Both the position numbers and the translations under genes were made by a program. From positions 1 to 53,133 of the forward strand of contig VMSV01000089.1 in NCBI GenBank assembly GCA_013791935.1: 53,133 nucleotides of DNA, read 5' to 3'. Shown here one piece after another: positions 7,556 through 15,619 of the stretch (positions within the stretch are counted from its first letter, which is position 1; every line of letters starts with the position of its first letter). This DNA is from Desulfobacteraceae bacterium. GTDB lineage: Bacteria; Desulfobacterota; Desulfobacteria; Desulfobacterales; UBA5616. The notes beneath the pieces were generated by a model. The model worked only from the letters and a program-made list of their open reading frames with translations, was not told the origin of the DNA and ran no database searches.

Positions 7556-7658
7556 CCCTCCCCATGCACGGGGGAGGGCCAGGGTCAATACTGTTGAATT
7601 AACAGCTTTTTAATTCAGGCAAAATCCTCTTTTCCCCTTCCCCCTTGACGGGGGAAGG
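7556..7658. repeat. Two G/C-rich hairpins between aroA and aroC
   Basis: CCCTCCCC (7556-7563) pairs with GGGGAGGG (7571-7578), and CCTTCCCCC (7636-7644) pairs perfectly with GGGGGAAGG (7650-7658). An AT-rich inverted repeat (GAATTA/TAATTC) lies between them. There is no T-run, so they are not obvious terminators. The sequence resembles dispersed repeats seen in many genomes and may modulate read-through or message stability. Confidence 0.6.
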
Positions 7659-7693
7659 TCGGGATGGGGGTGATTAAAAGCAAGGAGTAATTC

Positions 7694-8773
7694 ATGTCCA
7701 GCACATTCGGAAGCCTGTTCAAGGTCACCACCTTCGGGGAATCCCACAGCAAGGGTGTGGGGGCTGTGGTGGATGGCTGCCCATCCAATTTAAGCCTCTG
7801 TGAAGCGGATATTCAGAAACAACTGGACCGGAGAAAACCCGGCCAGAGCAGGCTCACCACCCAGCGCAAGGAAGCCGACCAGGTGACGATCCTCTCAGGG
7901 GTGGAGAACAATCTCACTCTGGGCACCCCCATCGGCATGATCATCCTCAACCAGGACCAGCGTCCGGAAGACTACAACCATGTGAGTGAAATCCCACGAC
8001 CCTCCCACGGGGACTACACCTACCAGATGAAGTACGGTATTCGTGCCGCAAGCGGCGGAGGACGAGCCAGCGCAAGGGAAACCACCGGACGGGTGGCGGC
8101 CGGAGCCGTAGCGGAGATCTATCTTTCCCGGGCCTTCGGGGTGGAAATCGTGGCCTGGGTCAGTGCCGTGGGAACGATTACTGCCCCTGATCCGGATGTT
8201 CAGGCGGTTTCCCGGGAAGGGGTGGATGAATCCCTGGTTCGATGCCCGGATTTCGAGACTTCAGTGAAAATGGTTGAGGCCATTGAAGAAGTAAAATTTG
8301 AAAAGGATTCCCTGGGGGGCATCATCACCTGCGTGTGCCGCAATGTTCCGGCCGGCTGGGGAGAACCGGTTTTTGACAAGGCCGAAGCCAAACTCGCCCA
8401 GGCCATGCTCTCCATTCCGGCGGCCAAGGGGTTTGAAATCGGGTCCGGTTTTACCGGCACCCGCATGAGGGGGTCTGCCCACAATGACCGGTTTGTTCAA
8501 AAGGGGGATCGCCTGGGAACCCTCACCAATTTCAGCGGCGGGATCCAGGCCGGAATCACCAACGGGGAGCCCGTGGTTTTCAACGTGGCCTTCAAACCCA
8601 CGGCCACCATCGGTACACCCCAGGACACTGCGGATTTTGCCGGCAACATCGTCTCACTTGCAGGCAAAGGACGGCATGACCCTTGCGTGCTTCCCCGGGC
8701 CGTACCCATTGTGGAGGCCATGGCGGCCATGGTGCTGGCGGATCTTGCCTTAATTCAGGAAACAAGGAAGTAA
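7694..8773 (+). CDS. aroC: Chorismate synthase
   Basis: Flavin-dependent 1,4-elimination of phosphate from EPSP to chorismate, the common precursor of Trp, Phe and Tyr. The 359-residue length is typical. The signatures are [17 protein letters not shown] (14-30, with the catalytic-region His18), the FMN-binding DRRKPGQSR (45-53), a conserved SHGDYTY (His105), [15 protein letters not shown] (119-133) and [16 protein letters not shown] precedes the ATG at 7694. It follows aroA after a 160-base spacer with hairpins, and the broken tyrA begins 3 bases after its stop. Confidence 0.96.
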   Translation: MSSTFGSLFKVTTFGESHSKGVGAVVDGCPSNLSLCEADIQKQLDRRKPGQSRLTTQRKEADQVTILSGVENNLTLGTPIGMIILNQDQRPEDYNHVSEIPRPSHGDYTYQMKYGIRAASGGGRASARETTGRVAAGAVAEIYLSRAFGVEIVAWVSAVGTITAPDPDVQAVSREGVDESLVRCPDFETSVKMVEAIEEVKFEKDSLGGIITCVCRNVPAGWGEPVFDKAEAKLAQAMLSIPAAKGFEIGSGFTGTRMRGSAHNDRFVQKGDRLGTLTNFSGGIQAGITNGEPVVFNVAFKPTATIGTPQDTADFAGNIVSLAGKGRHDPCVLPRAVPIVEAMAAMVLADLALIQETRK

Positions 8774-8775
8774 AT

Positions 8776-9324
8776 ATGATCGGTATCATCGGATTCGGGC
8801 GCTTCTCTGAGCTCATGGCCCGGTATCTTTCCAAAGATTCTGAAATCAGGATTTCCACCCGGAGAGACCGGCAAAAGGAAATCCGCAAAGCAGGTGCTGT
8901 CCAGGTGCCCCTGGAAGAGGTTTGCCACATGGACCATGTCATCCTCAGCGTGCCCATCTCGGCCATATGAAAGGCGTGCTGTGTGAGATTGCGCCCCTGC
9001 TGAACCCACAGGCCACCGTGATGGATGTTTGTTCGGTCAAGGAATACCCGGTTCGCCTGATGCGGGAATTGCTTCCGGAAAGTGTTTCCATCCTTCCCAC
9101 CGCTGGGCATCGACACGGAAGGGTACAAACGGCTTCTTCATATTCTGGAAGTGGTGGAGAATGATACCTGGCAGCTTTTCCTGGATATGCATGCCTACAA
9201 TGCCCATGCAAAACCCACCCGGCGAGCCTTCATGGCCGCCATGGAAAACATCCACGGGCAACTTGAAGAAGCGGAAAACACGATGGAAAGGTCAAATAAA
9301 ATACTTGACAATCCTAAGAAATAA
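8776..9324 (+). pseudogene. tyrA: Prephenate dehydrogenase remnant (frameshift and internal deletion)
   Basis: TyrA would oxidise prephenate for tyrosine synthesis. Three frames carry consecutive parts. MIGIIGFGRFSELMARYL (Rossmann start) runs to VILSVPISAI and a stop at 8968. The next frame, from 8967, carries KGVLCEIAPLLNP, DVCSVKEYPVR and ELLPESVSILPT to about 9100. A third frame then resumes at GIDTEGYKRLLHILEVVEND and reads WQLFLDMHAYNAHAKPTRRAF to a stop at 9322-9324. Between ILPT and GIDTEGY about 100 residues normally present (beginning with the HPMFGP motif) are deleted. At least two lesions make function impossible. The 3' part also carries the trp promoter. A sequencing error could explain the first shift but not the deletion. 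Confidence 0.85.
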
Positions 9325-9332
9325 AGTAAATT
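9305..9332 (+). promoter_or_regulatory. Putative trp operon promoter
   Basis: TTGACA at 9305-9310, a 16-bp spacer and TAAATT at 9327-9332 lie at the end of the tyrA remnant. A start near 9339 would put the trp leader ATG about 20 bases downstream. Confidence 0.55.
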
Positions 9333-9358
9333 GGTCCAAAAATTCACAAGAGAACCCC

Positions 9359-9451
9359 ATGACATACGGACAACAAAAACAATCGGATTCAAGAAAATTT
9401 TGGTGGTGGTGGCCCCTTCATACCAGTGGTGTGCCATCGGATCGACCATAA
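9359..9451 (+). CDS. trpL: trp leader peptide
   Basis: A 30-residue frame (ATG 9359, TAA 9449-9451) contains KFWWWWP: one Phe and four consecutive Trp codons (9401-9412). This is the classic signature of a transcription attenuator sensing charged tRNA-Trp. The start context AGAGAACCCCATG resembles the GGAAACCCCATG of the aromatic leader at 4209. Stalling on the Trp codons would leave TGCCATCGG (9431-9439) free to pair with CCGTGGCA (9472-9479) and block the terminator. Completion of translation would cover it. Confidence 0.9.
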   Translation: MTYGQQKQSDSRKFWWWWPLHTSGVPSDRP

Positions 9452-9479
9452 TAGATAAGCAATAAAAATAACCGTGGCA
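9431..9479 (+). promoter_or_regulatory. Candidate trp antiterminator
   Basis: TGCCA-T-CGG (9431-9439) can pair with CCGTGGCA (9472-9479), eight pairs with one bulged T. The second arm overlaps the 5' arm of the terminator at 9465-9477, so the two structures compete. The antiterminator is shorter than in the aromatic leader, and no clear 1:2 pause hairpin was found. Confidence 0.55.
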
Positions 9480-9506
9480 GCCAACACTTCCACGGTTATT
9501 TTTTAT
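9465..9506 (+). terminator. trp leader terminator
   Basis: AAAATAACCGTGG (9465-9477) and CCACGGTTATTTT (9490-9502) form a perfect 13-bp stem with a 12-base loop running into a T-rich tail. It lies 14 bases after the leader stop codon. Confidence 0.85.
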
Positions 9507-9546
9507 AGAGGGCCGTGGAAAAAATTCCACGGCCCTCTTTGTTTTT
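9507..9546 (+). terminator. Second hairpin in the trp leader
   Basis: AGAGGGCCGTGGAA (9507-9520) and TTCCACGGCCCTCT (9525-9538) form a perfect 14-bp stem with an AAAA loop and the tail TTGTTTTT. It is itself a strong intrinsic terminator. Its 5' arm can also pair with the 3' arm of the preceding terminator (TTCCACGG at 9488-9495), so three mutually exclusive folds are possible. Confidence 0.75.
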
Positions 9547-9575
9547 AAATTTTGTTTTCAACGATGGGGCCCTTT

Positions 9576-9700
9576 TCAAAACATTCAAGTTTGGCCAAGA
9601 TCAAGGCACGCGAAAATTTCAAACGGAAACATACAGGTCAGTATTTTGAGGATTGAAGTTTGAGCGTAACGAAGAGATTGGCCAAAATGGGATGTTTTGA
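9576..9700. repeat. 125-bp inverted-repeat element, copy 1
   Basis: Terminal arms TCAAAACAT (9576-9584) and ATGTTTTGA (9692-9700) are perfect. Inside, TTTGGCC/GGCCAAA and AATTTCAAA/TTGAAGTTT extend the pairing. The interior is clearly related to 43863-43986 (both carry GATCAAGGC, CGAAAATTTCAA and TATTTTGAGGATTGAA). It sits in the trp leader between the terminators and trpE, so it is transcribed with the operon. Confidence 0.75.
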
Positions 9701-9727
9701 AGCGGGCTCCCCAAAAAGGAGAAGAAC

Positions 9728-11218
9728 ATGCGACTCAATCAGTTCCCTGAAAAAGATGAATTCCTGAAGTTCGCGCAATCCCACAATGTGATTCCGGTGT
9801 GCGAGGAAATCCTGGCGGACACGGAAACCCCGGTCACCGTATTAAAAAAGCTATACAACGGCAAAGGTCCCATTTTTCTGTTTGAAAGCGTGGAGGGGGG
9901 AGAGCGATGGGGACGTTACAGTTTTCTCGGCACCTCGGCCCAAACCCACGTGCGGGTTTTCAGGGACTATGTGGAAACCGAGGAGAACGGCGTTATAAAG
10001 AGGTTGGATCACCACCAGGACCCCCTTTCCGTTCTCAAGGAGCTCATGGCACACTATACCCCGGTTCAGTTAAAACAGCTTCCCAGGTTCTGGGGGGGCA
10101 TGGTGGGCTATCTCACCTATGAGATGGTCTCCTTTTTTGAAAGGATCCCCAATCATCTTCCCGAGGATAAGCCCCTGGCCCATTTCATGATTCCCGACGA
10201 GCTGATCATTTTCGACAACATCAAAAACACCCTGACGGCTGTGGTGATCACCTTTCTGGGTGGGGAGAAAAGCCCGGATTTCGCGTTTTTAGGGGCCAAA
10301 GCAAAGCTTGCCGATCTTCTTAAACGGATTGATGAGCCCATGACGTTTGAAAACAATAAAAACGGCGGTTCCTATGCCCTGTCTTCGGTCATTGACCCGG
10401 AAGAGTACAAGGCCTCGGTGAGAAAGGTCAAGGAGTACATTCGCCAGGGCGAAATCATTCAATCCGTGATCTCCCAGCCTTTTCGATGCGAAGCGGTTCC
10501 GGATCTCTGGATGCTTTACCGGGCCCAGCGTTACATCAACCCCTCCCCTTACCTGTTCTTTCTTCACCTGGGGGAGATGGCCCTGGTGGGATCTTCTCCG
10601 GAGACCATGGTGCGCATGGAAAACCGGATGGCGACCCTGCGACCCATTGCAGGCACTCGTCCCAGGGGCAACACCGAGCAGGAGGACCGGCGCCTGGCCG
10701 ATGAACTGCTTCAGGATGAAAAGGAAAGGGCCGAGCATCTCATGCTGGTGGATCTGGGAAGAAACGACCTGGGCAGAGTGGCGGAAACCGGCACGGTCCA
10801 GGTCACGGATCTAATGTTCGTGGAACGGTACTCCCATGTGATGCACCTGGTTTCCAACATCACCTGCGATTTGAGGCCGGAATACGATGCCTGGGATTTG
10901 ATCCGGGCAACTTTCCCGGCTGGAACCCTTTCCGGCGCACCGAAAGTCCGGGCCATGGAAATTATCGCGGAAATGGAAAATGAGCCTCGTGGTCCCTATG
11001 GCGGTGCCGTGGGGTACGTGTCGTTTAACGGGAACATGGATCTGGCCATCACCATTCGAACGGCATTCATTGAAAACAATGTTCTCACGGTCCGCGCGGG
11101 CGGAGGCATTGTGGCGGACTCGGACCCAGAATCCGAGCGCATGGAAACCATCAACAAGTCCAAAGCCATTTTAAAAGCCCTTGCGCTTTTACAAACCTCG
11201 GCCGCAAAGGAGGATTAA
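9728..11218 (+). CDS. trpE: Anthranilate synthase component I
   Basis: Converts chorismate and ammonia (from TrpG) to anthranilate, the first committed step of tryptophan synthesis. The 496 residues are typical. Visible are the N-terminal feedback-site region FLFESVEGGERWGRYSFLG, then ALVGSSPETMVR, RPIAGTRPRG, HLMLVDLGRNDLGR, FPAGTLSGAPKVRAMEI and GGAVGYVSFNGNMDLAI, which together form the chorismate-binding domain. The conserved Ser in FESVEGG suggests Trp feedback inhibition, as in other TrpE enzymes. AAAAAGGAGAAGAAC precedes the ATG. trpG starts three bases after its stop. Confidence 0.97.
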   Translation: MRLNQFPEKDEFLKFAQSHNVIPVCEEILADTETPVTVLKKLYNGKGPIFLFESVEGGERWGRYSFLGTSAQTHVRVFRDYVETEENGVIKRLDHHQDPLSVLKELMAHYTPVQLKQLPRFWGGMVGYLTYEMVSFFERIPNHLPEDKPLAHFMIPDELIIFDNIKNTLTAVVITFLGGEKSPDFAFLGAKAKLADLLKRIDEPMTFENNKNGGSYALSSVIDPEEYKASVRKVKEYIRQGEIIQSVISQPFRCEAVPDLWMLYRAQRYINPSPYLFFLHLGEMALVGSSPETMVRMENRMATLRPIAGTRPRGNTEQEDRRLADELLQDEKERAEHLMLVDLGRNDLGRVAETGTVQVTDLMFVERYSHVMHLVSNITCDLRPEYDAWDLIRATFPAGTLSGAPKVRAMEIIAEMENEPRGPYGGAVGYVSFNGNMDLAITIRTAFIENNVLTVRAGGGIVADSDPESERMETINKSKAILKALALLQTSAAKED

Positions 11219-11221
11219 ACC

Positions 11222-11794
11222 ATGATCCTGATGATCGACAACTATGATTCGTTCACCTATAATCTGGTGCAGTATCTCAAACAGATCGGCCCGGAAGTAT
11301 TCGTGGCCCGGAATGATAAAATTTCCATCCAGGAAATCGAGAACATGCAGCCCAAGGGCATCGTCATCTCCCCGGGACCCGGAAGACCGGAATCCGCCGG
11401 GGTATCCCTGGAAACCATTCGGACTTTTTCCGGACGGATTCCTCTTCTCGGGGTCTGTCTGGGCCATCAATCCATTGCCGAAGCCTTTGGAGGAAAAGTT
11501 ATTCTGGCCCAGCGGGTCATGCATGGCAAAACCTCCACTATTAAAGGCGATGGAAAAATGATATACGAAGGCATTGATAAGCCGTTTCAGGCCATGCGAT
11601 ACCATTCCCTGGCTGTTTCCCGTGACCATCTTCCGGATTGCTTTGAAATCACGGCCGAATCCGATGACGGGGAAATCATGGGTATCCGACATAAAACCCA
11701 TATGACCGAGGGGATTCAGTTTCACCCGGAGTCCATCATGACGCCCTTGGGGAAACGGATGCTGAGGAATTTCATAAAAATGGCCGGACTATAA
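11222..11794 (+). CDS. trpG: Anthranilate synthase component II (glutamine amidotransferase)
   Basis: Class I glutamine amidotransferase that delivers ammonia to TrpE. The 190-residue, single-domain protein has the catalytic triad: Cys79 in GVCLGHQSIAEAFGG, and His168 and Glu170 in QFHPES. The oxyanion/glutamine-site motif SPGPGRPE is at 50-57. AAAGGAGG sits just before the ATG, inside the end of trpE. The same subunit could also serve p-aminobenzoate synthase, as in some bacteria. It is followed by a 123-bp inverted-repeat element before trpD. Confidence 0.96.
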   Translation: MILMIDNYDSFTYNLVQYLKQIGPEVFVARNDKISIQEIENMQPKGIVISPGPGRPESAGVSLETIRTFSGRIPLLGVCLGHQSIAEAFGGKVILAQRVMHGKTSTIKGDGKMIYEGIDKPFQAMRYHSLAVSRDHLPDCFEITAESDDGEIMGIRHKTHMTEGIQFHPESIMTPLGKRMLRNFIKMAGL

Positions 11795-11917
11795 TTCCAA
11801 TTCGCATTCAAGCGGCACCTTTGTTGGCTGCGTCGAAGGCTCCTTGATGTACAAACCACGTACACCTGCGTCGCCTTCTCCTGGCCGCCGCGGTGTCATC
11901 TTGAATGCAAAATGGAA
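11795..11917. repeat. 123-bp inverted-repeat element between trpG and trpD
   Basis: The ends TTCCAATTCGCATTCAAG (11795-11812) and CTTGAATGCAAAATGGAA (11900-11917) are complementary at 16 of 18 positions. Inside, GGCTGCGTCGAAGG pairs loosely with CGCCTTCTCCTGGCC around GTAC...GTAC. Size and layout match the elements at 9576-9700 and 43863-43986, but the sequence is a different subfamily. Confidence 0.7.
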
Positions 11918-11955
11918 TAGGAAGTGGAATCTTTACTATAAAAGGAGCAAACCAC

Positions 11956-12981
11956 ATGACCTTTCGCGATAACCTTGTGAAAATCGTTCAAAGAACGGAT
12001 TTGGATGAAAACCAGATGGGTGAAATGATCACGGAAATATTCACCGGCAGCGTAACAGATGCCCAGATCGGGGCCATGATGGCGGCACTGGCCACCAAGG
12101 GGGAAACTTTTGAAGAGCTGGCCGGGGCAGCCAGGGCCATGCGACGAAAAGCCGTGCGGGTGCAGACATCCGCAGACACGGTGGTGGATACCTGCGGTAC
12201 CGGCGGGGATGGAGCCAAAACCTTCAACATCTCCACCACAGCAGCCTTTGTTGTATCCGGATGCGGCGTCACCGTGGCCAAACACGGGAACCGATCCATT
12301 TCCAGCCAATGCGGCAGCGCCGATGTGTTGGAGGCCCTGGGGGTTAAAATCGATATAGACCCGGAAGTGGTTGAAGAGGCCATTCGGGAGATCGGCATCG
12401 GCTTCCTGTTCGCGCCCCTTTACCACGGGGCCATGCGTTGGGCTGCCAATGCGAGAAAAGAAGTGGGCATTCGCTCCATCTTCAATATGCTGGGGCCATT
12501 GACCAATCCGGCGGCGGCCAACTGCCAGCTCATCGGAGTCTATGCTCCGGCTTTGACGGAGATGTTCGCCAGGGCTCTTGCGTTGCTGGGGACCAAACGG
12601 GCCTTTGTGGTGCACGGGCATGACGGATTGGATGAAATTTCCGTCTGCGCCCCCACAAGGGTGTCGGAACTCAAGGACGGGCTGGTGAAAACCTATGACC
12701 TCAATCCCGAGCAGTATTTTGAACGAACCGCTGATCCGAAAGATCTAATCGGCGGGGACAAGGACGCCAACGCACAGATTACCCTGAACATTCTCAAAGG
12801 CGAAAAAGGCCCCCGCAGGGATGTAATCCTCATCAATGCCGGGATGGCCCTGGTGGCTTCCGGAAAAGCGGAAAACCCCCAACAAGGCATCGCCCTTGCG
12901 GCAAACGCCATTGACACCGGCGCAGCCCTGGACAAACTCAACGCTCTGATTCAATACACCCGGGAAAACAGCAAAAAATGA
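11956..12981 (+). CDS. trpD: Anthranilate phosphoribosyltransferase
   Basis: Transfers phosphoribose from PRPP to anthranilate. With the start at 11956 (MTFRDNL, after AAAGGAGC) the protein has 341 residues, typical for stand-alone TrpD. An in-frame ATG at 11905 lies within the inverted-repeat element and lacks a ribosome-binding site. The PRPP loop DTCGTGGDGAKTFNIS is at 78-93 and KHGNRSISS at 109-117. DGLDEIS and the RNMLGPLTNP-type motif (FNMLGPLTNP here) are also present. The stop overlaps the trpC start (ATGA), indicating translational coupling. Confidence 0.96.
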   Translation: MTFRDNLVKIVQRTDLDENQMGEMITEIFTGSVTDAQIGAMMAALATKGETFEELAGAARAMRRKAVRVQTSADTVVDTCGTGGDGAKTFNISTTAAFVVSGCGVTVAKHGNRSISSQCGSADVLEALGVKIDIDPEVVEEAIREIGIGFLFAPLYHGAMRWAANARKEVGIRSIFNMLGPLTNPAAANCQLIGVYAPALTEMFARALALLGTKRAFVVHGHDGLDEISVCAPTRVSELKDGLVKTYDLNPEQYFERTADPKDLIGGDKDANAQITLNILKGEKGPRRDVILINAGMALVASGKAENPQQGIALAANAIDTGAALDKLNALIQYTRENSKK

Positions 12982-13763
12982 CGGATTTCTTAACTAAAAT
13001 TATCGAGACCAAAAAAGAGGAAGTGCTTGCAGCCCGAAAACGTGTTCCCGAGCAACGGTTGCGGCAGGAGGCGGAAAACACGGGAATCAAGCGGCCCTTT
13101 GAGGCGGTTCTGGAAAAGCCGGGGCCTTATGGCGCCAATATCATCGCGGAGATCAAGCGGGCCTCCCCGTCCAAGGGCATGATCAAGGAAGATCTGGATG
13201 CGGAAGTTTTTGCCCGTCACTATGAAGCCGGGGGAGCCGCGGCCATTTCAGTATTGACGGACACCCCGTATTTCAAGGGAAGCCTCGAGGATCTGGTGGC
13301 GGCCAAAAGGTCATCTTCCCTGCCGGTGCTGCGCAAGGAATTCATTATTTCCACCTACCAGATCTATGAAGCCGCAGCAGCCGGGGCGGATGCCGTTCTG
13401 CTCATCGTAAGGATTCTGTCCCCGAAGCAGCTCAAGGAGTATATGCAGCTTTGCCGGGAATTGGGCCTGGGGGCCCTGGTGGAGATTCACGACCCAAAGG
13501 AAGTCGAAACCGCCGTGGACTGCCAAGCGAAAATCATCGGCATCAACAACCGGGATTTGAGTTCCTTTCACACGGATCTCAATGTTGCGGCCCGGACCGT
13601 TGCCCTTCTCGGACCCGGCCAGGTTCCCGTGGCCGCCAGCGGCATCCATTCCCGGGAAGACATTCAATCTCTAAAAAAGGCCGGGATTTTTAATTTTCTC
13701 ATCGGAGAGAGCATTGTGCGGTCGGAAAATCCCGGGGCATTTTTAAAATCGCTTCTGGCTTGA
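12978..13763 (+). CDS. trpC: Indole-3-glycerol-phosphate synthase
   Basis: Decarboxylative ring closure of CdRP to indole-3-glycerol phosphate in a TIM barrel. The 261 residues include the substrate-site IAEIKRASPSKG (56-67, Lys60), the catalytic-region PVLRKEF (Lys120), the LVEIHD glutamate, GINNRDLSSF and AASGIHSREDI at the phosphate site. It overlaps trpD by four bases. It is a separate protein, not fused to TrpF as in enteric bacteria. Confidence 0.96.
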   Translation: MTDFLTKIIETKKEEVLAARKRVPEQRLRQEAENTGIKRPFEAVLEKPGPYGANIIAEIKRASPSKGMIKEDLDAEVFARHYEAGGAAAISVLTDTPYFKGSLEDLVAAKRSSSLPVLRKEFIISTYQIYEAAAAGADAVLLIVRILSPKQLKEYMQLCRELGLGALVEIHDPKEVETAVDCQAKIIGINNRDLSSFHTDLNVAARTVALLGPGQVPVAASGIHSREDIQSLKKAGIFNFLIGESIVRSENPGAFLKSLLA

Positions 13764-13892
13764 GTTCATGAAGAAGGGGGCACCTTACAAGAACACAGAG
13801 ACCGAAGAGAAAAGAAAGATTTAAAACCTAAATTTTCTGTGGTTTATCCAGAATCGTACCCATAATAGGTCAACGAATGAGTGAAGTAGCGC

Positions 13893-14585
13893 ATGGAAGA
13901 AAACCCAAATAACCTTGAGACCCGTCTTCGACCCCAGGTAAAAATCTGTGGCATCACGAGGATTGAAGACGCCCTGGCTGCGGCCCATGCCGGGGCCGAC
14001 GCCCTGGGGTTTGTGTTTTATGCCAAAAGCCCCCGGAATGTCTCGCCGGAACAGGCGCGATCCATCATTGCCCGGCTGCCTTTCCCCCTGGCCACGATCG
14101 GGGTGTTTGTGAACGAGACTCTTGCGGACATTCTTGAAAAAGTCAATCATTGCGGACTTTCCGGCGTACAACTCCACGGCAACGAACCCCCCGATCTGGT
14201 TTTGCAGCTTCTGGAACACAAAATTACGGTGATCAAGGCCCTGTTTGCCCAAAACACCCCCGGATTCGATCAGGCGAACACCTACCGCCCTTCAGCCTTT
14301 CTCGTGGAATGCGGCAAAGGAATCTTGCCCGGCGGAAACGCCATGACATGGAACTGGGCCGATGCCGGCAGGGTGCCCAGGACCCTGCCCCTGGTTCTTG
14401 CAGGAGGCCTTTCCCCGGACAATGTGGCGGACGCGGTGAATCAAAGCCATCCGGACGGGGTGGATGTGAGTTCCGGGGTGGAAATTCATCCCGGCATCAA
14501 GGATCATGATAAAATAAAACGTTTTATGGAATCCGTTCCGAAAATGCCTGGTTGTCGCAGTATTTTTCACGGAAACCGGCCTTGA
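13893..14585 (+). CDS. trpF: Phosphoribosylanthranilate isomerase
   Basis: Amadori isomerisation of phosphoribosylanthranilate to CdRP. The 230 residues contain VKICGITRIEDA (general base Cys19), LGFVFYAKSPRNVS, GVFVNE, VQLHGNE, LAGGLSPDNV and the catalytic aspartate in GVDVSSGVE. The C-terminal 20 residues extend past the usual end. The start at 13893 lacks a strong ribosome-binding site, and a spacer of 129 bases without features separates it from trpC. No trpB or trpA follows, so tryptophan synthase must be encoded elsewhere. Confidence 0.93.
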   Translation: MEENPNNLETRLRPQVKICGITRIEDALAAAHAGADALGFVFYAKSPRNVSPEQARSIIARLPFPLATIGVFVNETLADILEKVNHCGLSGVQLHGNEPPDLVLQLLEHKITVIKALFAQNTPGFDQANTYRPSAFLVECGKGILPGGNAMTWNWADAGRVPRTLPLVLAGGLSPDNVADAVNQSHPDGVDVSSGVEIHPGIKDHDKIKRFMESVPKMPGCRSIFHGNRP

Positions 14586-14682
14586 CATCTTTGGAAAACG
14601 CCTTAATCTATCACACTTAAAACACGGCCATTTCTCACTGGAAACCGTATCAGAAGACCCACATAGGAAGAAGGAGACCGGA

Positions 14683-15618
14683 ATGATCCATGTTGAAAAC
14701 CTGACCAAGTACTACCATCAATTCTGTGCTGTGGATCAAATCAGTTTTGATGTACCCAAGGGGGAAATCCTGGGGCTCCTGGGTCCCAACGGAGCCGGGA
14801 AAACCACCACCATGCGCATGATGACGGGCTTTCTTGCCCCATCCTCCGGCGAGATTCTCATCAAAAACCTTTCCATCACGGAAAATCCGTTGGAAGTTAA
14901 AAAAATCATGGGATACCTGCCGGAATCAGCCCCTTTGTACCATGACATGCTGGTGTTTGATTATCTCCATTATGTGGCGGATATCCGGGAGCTTCAGCCC
15001 TCGGTAAAACCCGGACGAATCAGGGATCTTGCGGACCTCTGTGCCCTGAACGATGTCATGCATAAAACCATCGGGGAGCTTTCCAAGGGGTACAAGCAAC
15101 GAGTGGGCCTGGCCCACGCCATGATGAGCGACCCTGAAATCCTGGTTCTGGATGAACCCACCTCGGGCCTTGACCCCAACCAGATCATTGAAATCCGTGA
15201 GATCATCAAGAAAATCGGAAAGGAAAAAACCATCTTCCTTTCCACGCATATTCTCACCGAGGCGGAGGCCACCTGCGATCGGATCATCATTATTCACAAG
15301 GGCAGGATCGCAGCCGATGACCGGACGGAAAAACTCATACAAACCGCGGGAAACAAATCCGTGATTAACCTCTGTGTCCAGGGGGCCACCTTTGAGGAGG
15401 TCAATACCCTGATCACGGGAATCCCCGGCATTTCTCGAACGGAGAAGGGAGAGGAAGGCGGGCAAACCCTCAAACTCAAAGCTTTCTGCGATGTCGCAGA
15501 GGATCTGAGGCCTGCCATCTATGAAAAAATAAAAGCGACCCCCTGGCTTCTGCTGGAATTTGTCCGCGAGACCCGAAGCCTGGAAACGATTTTCCGCGAC
15601 CTCACCAAGGAGAACTGA
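14683..15618 (+). CDS. ABC transporter ATP-binding protein, GldA-like
   Basis: ATPase subunit of an ABC-2 type exporter. The 311 residues show Walker A GPNGAGKTT (34-42), signature LSKGYKQR (133-140), Walker B LVLDEPTSGLDP (154-165) and the STHIL switch histidine, followed by a roughly 100-residue C-terminal regulatory extension. AAGGAG precedes the ATG. The next genes are a six-segment permease, a GldG-like periplasmic subunit and a DUF4340 protein, the order known from gliding-type and other uncharacterised ABC exporters (GldA-GldF-GldG). There is no other gliding gene here, so gliding motility should not be inferred. The substrate is unknown. Confidence 0.9.
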   Translation: MIHVENLTKYYHQFCAVDQISFDVPKGEILGLLGPNGAGKTTTMRMMTGFLAPSSGEILIKNLSITENPLEVKKIMGYLPESAPLYHDMLVFDYLHYVADIRELQPSVKPGRIRDLADLCALNDVMHKTIGELSKGYKQRVGLAHAMMSDPEILVLDEPTSGLDPNQIIEIREIIKKIGKEKTIFLSTHILTEAEATCDRIIIIHKGRIAADDRTEKLIQTAGNKSVINLCVQGATFEEVNTLITGIPGISRTEKGEEGGQTLKLKAFCDVAEDLRPAIYEKIKATPWLLLEFVRETRSLETIFRDLTKEN

Positions 15619-15619
15619 T

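Noticed and set aside
7532..7693. Attenuator or riboswitch between aroA and aroC
   Set aside because: The hairpins are GC-rich repeats without a T-run, leader peptide or competing structure.
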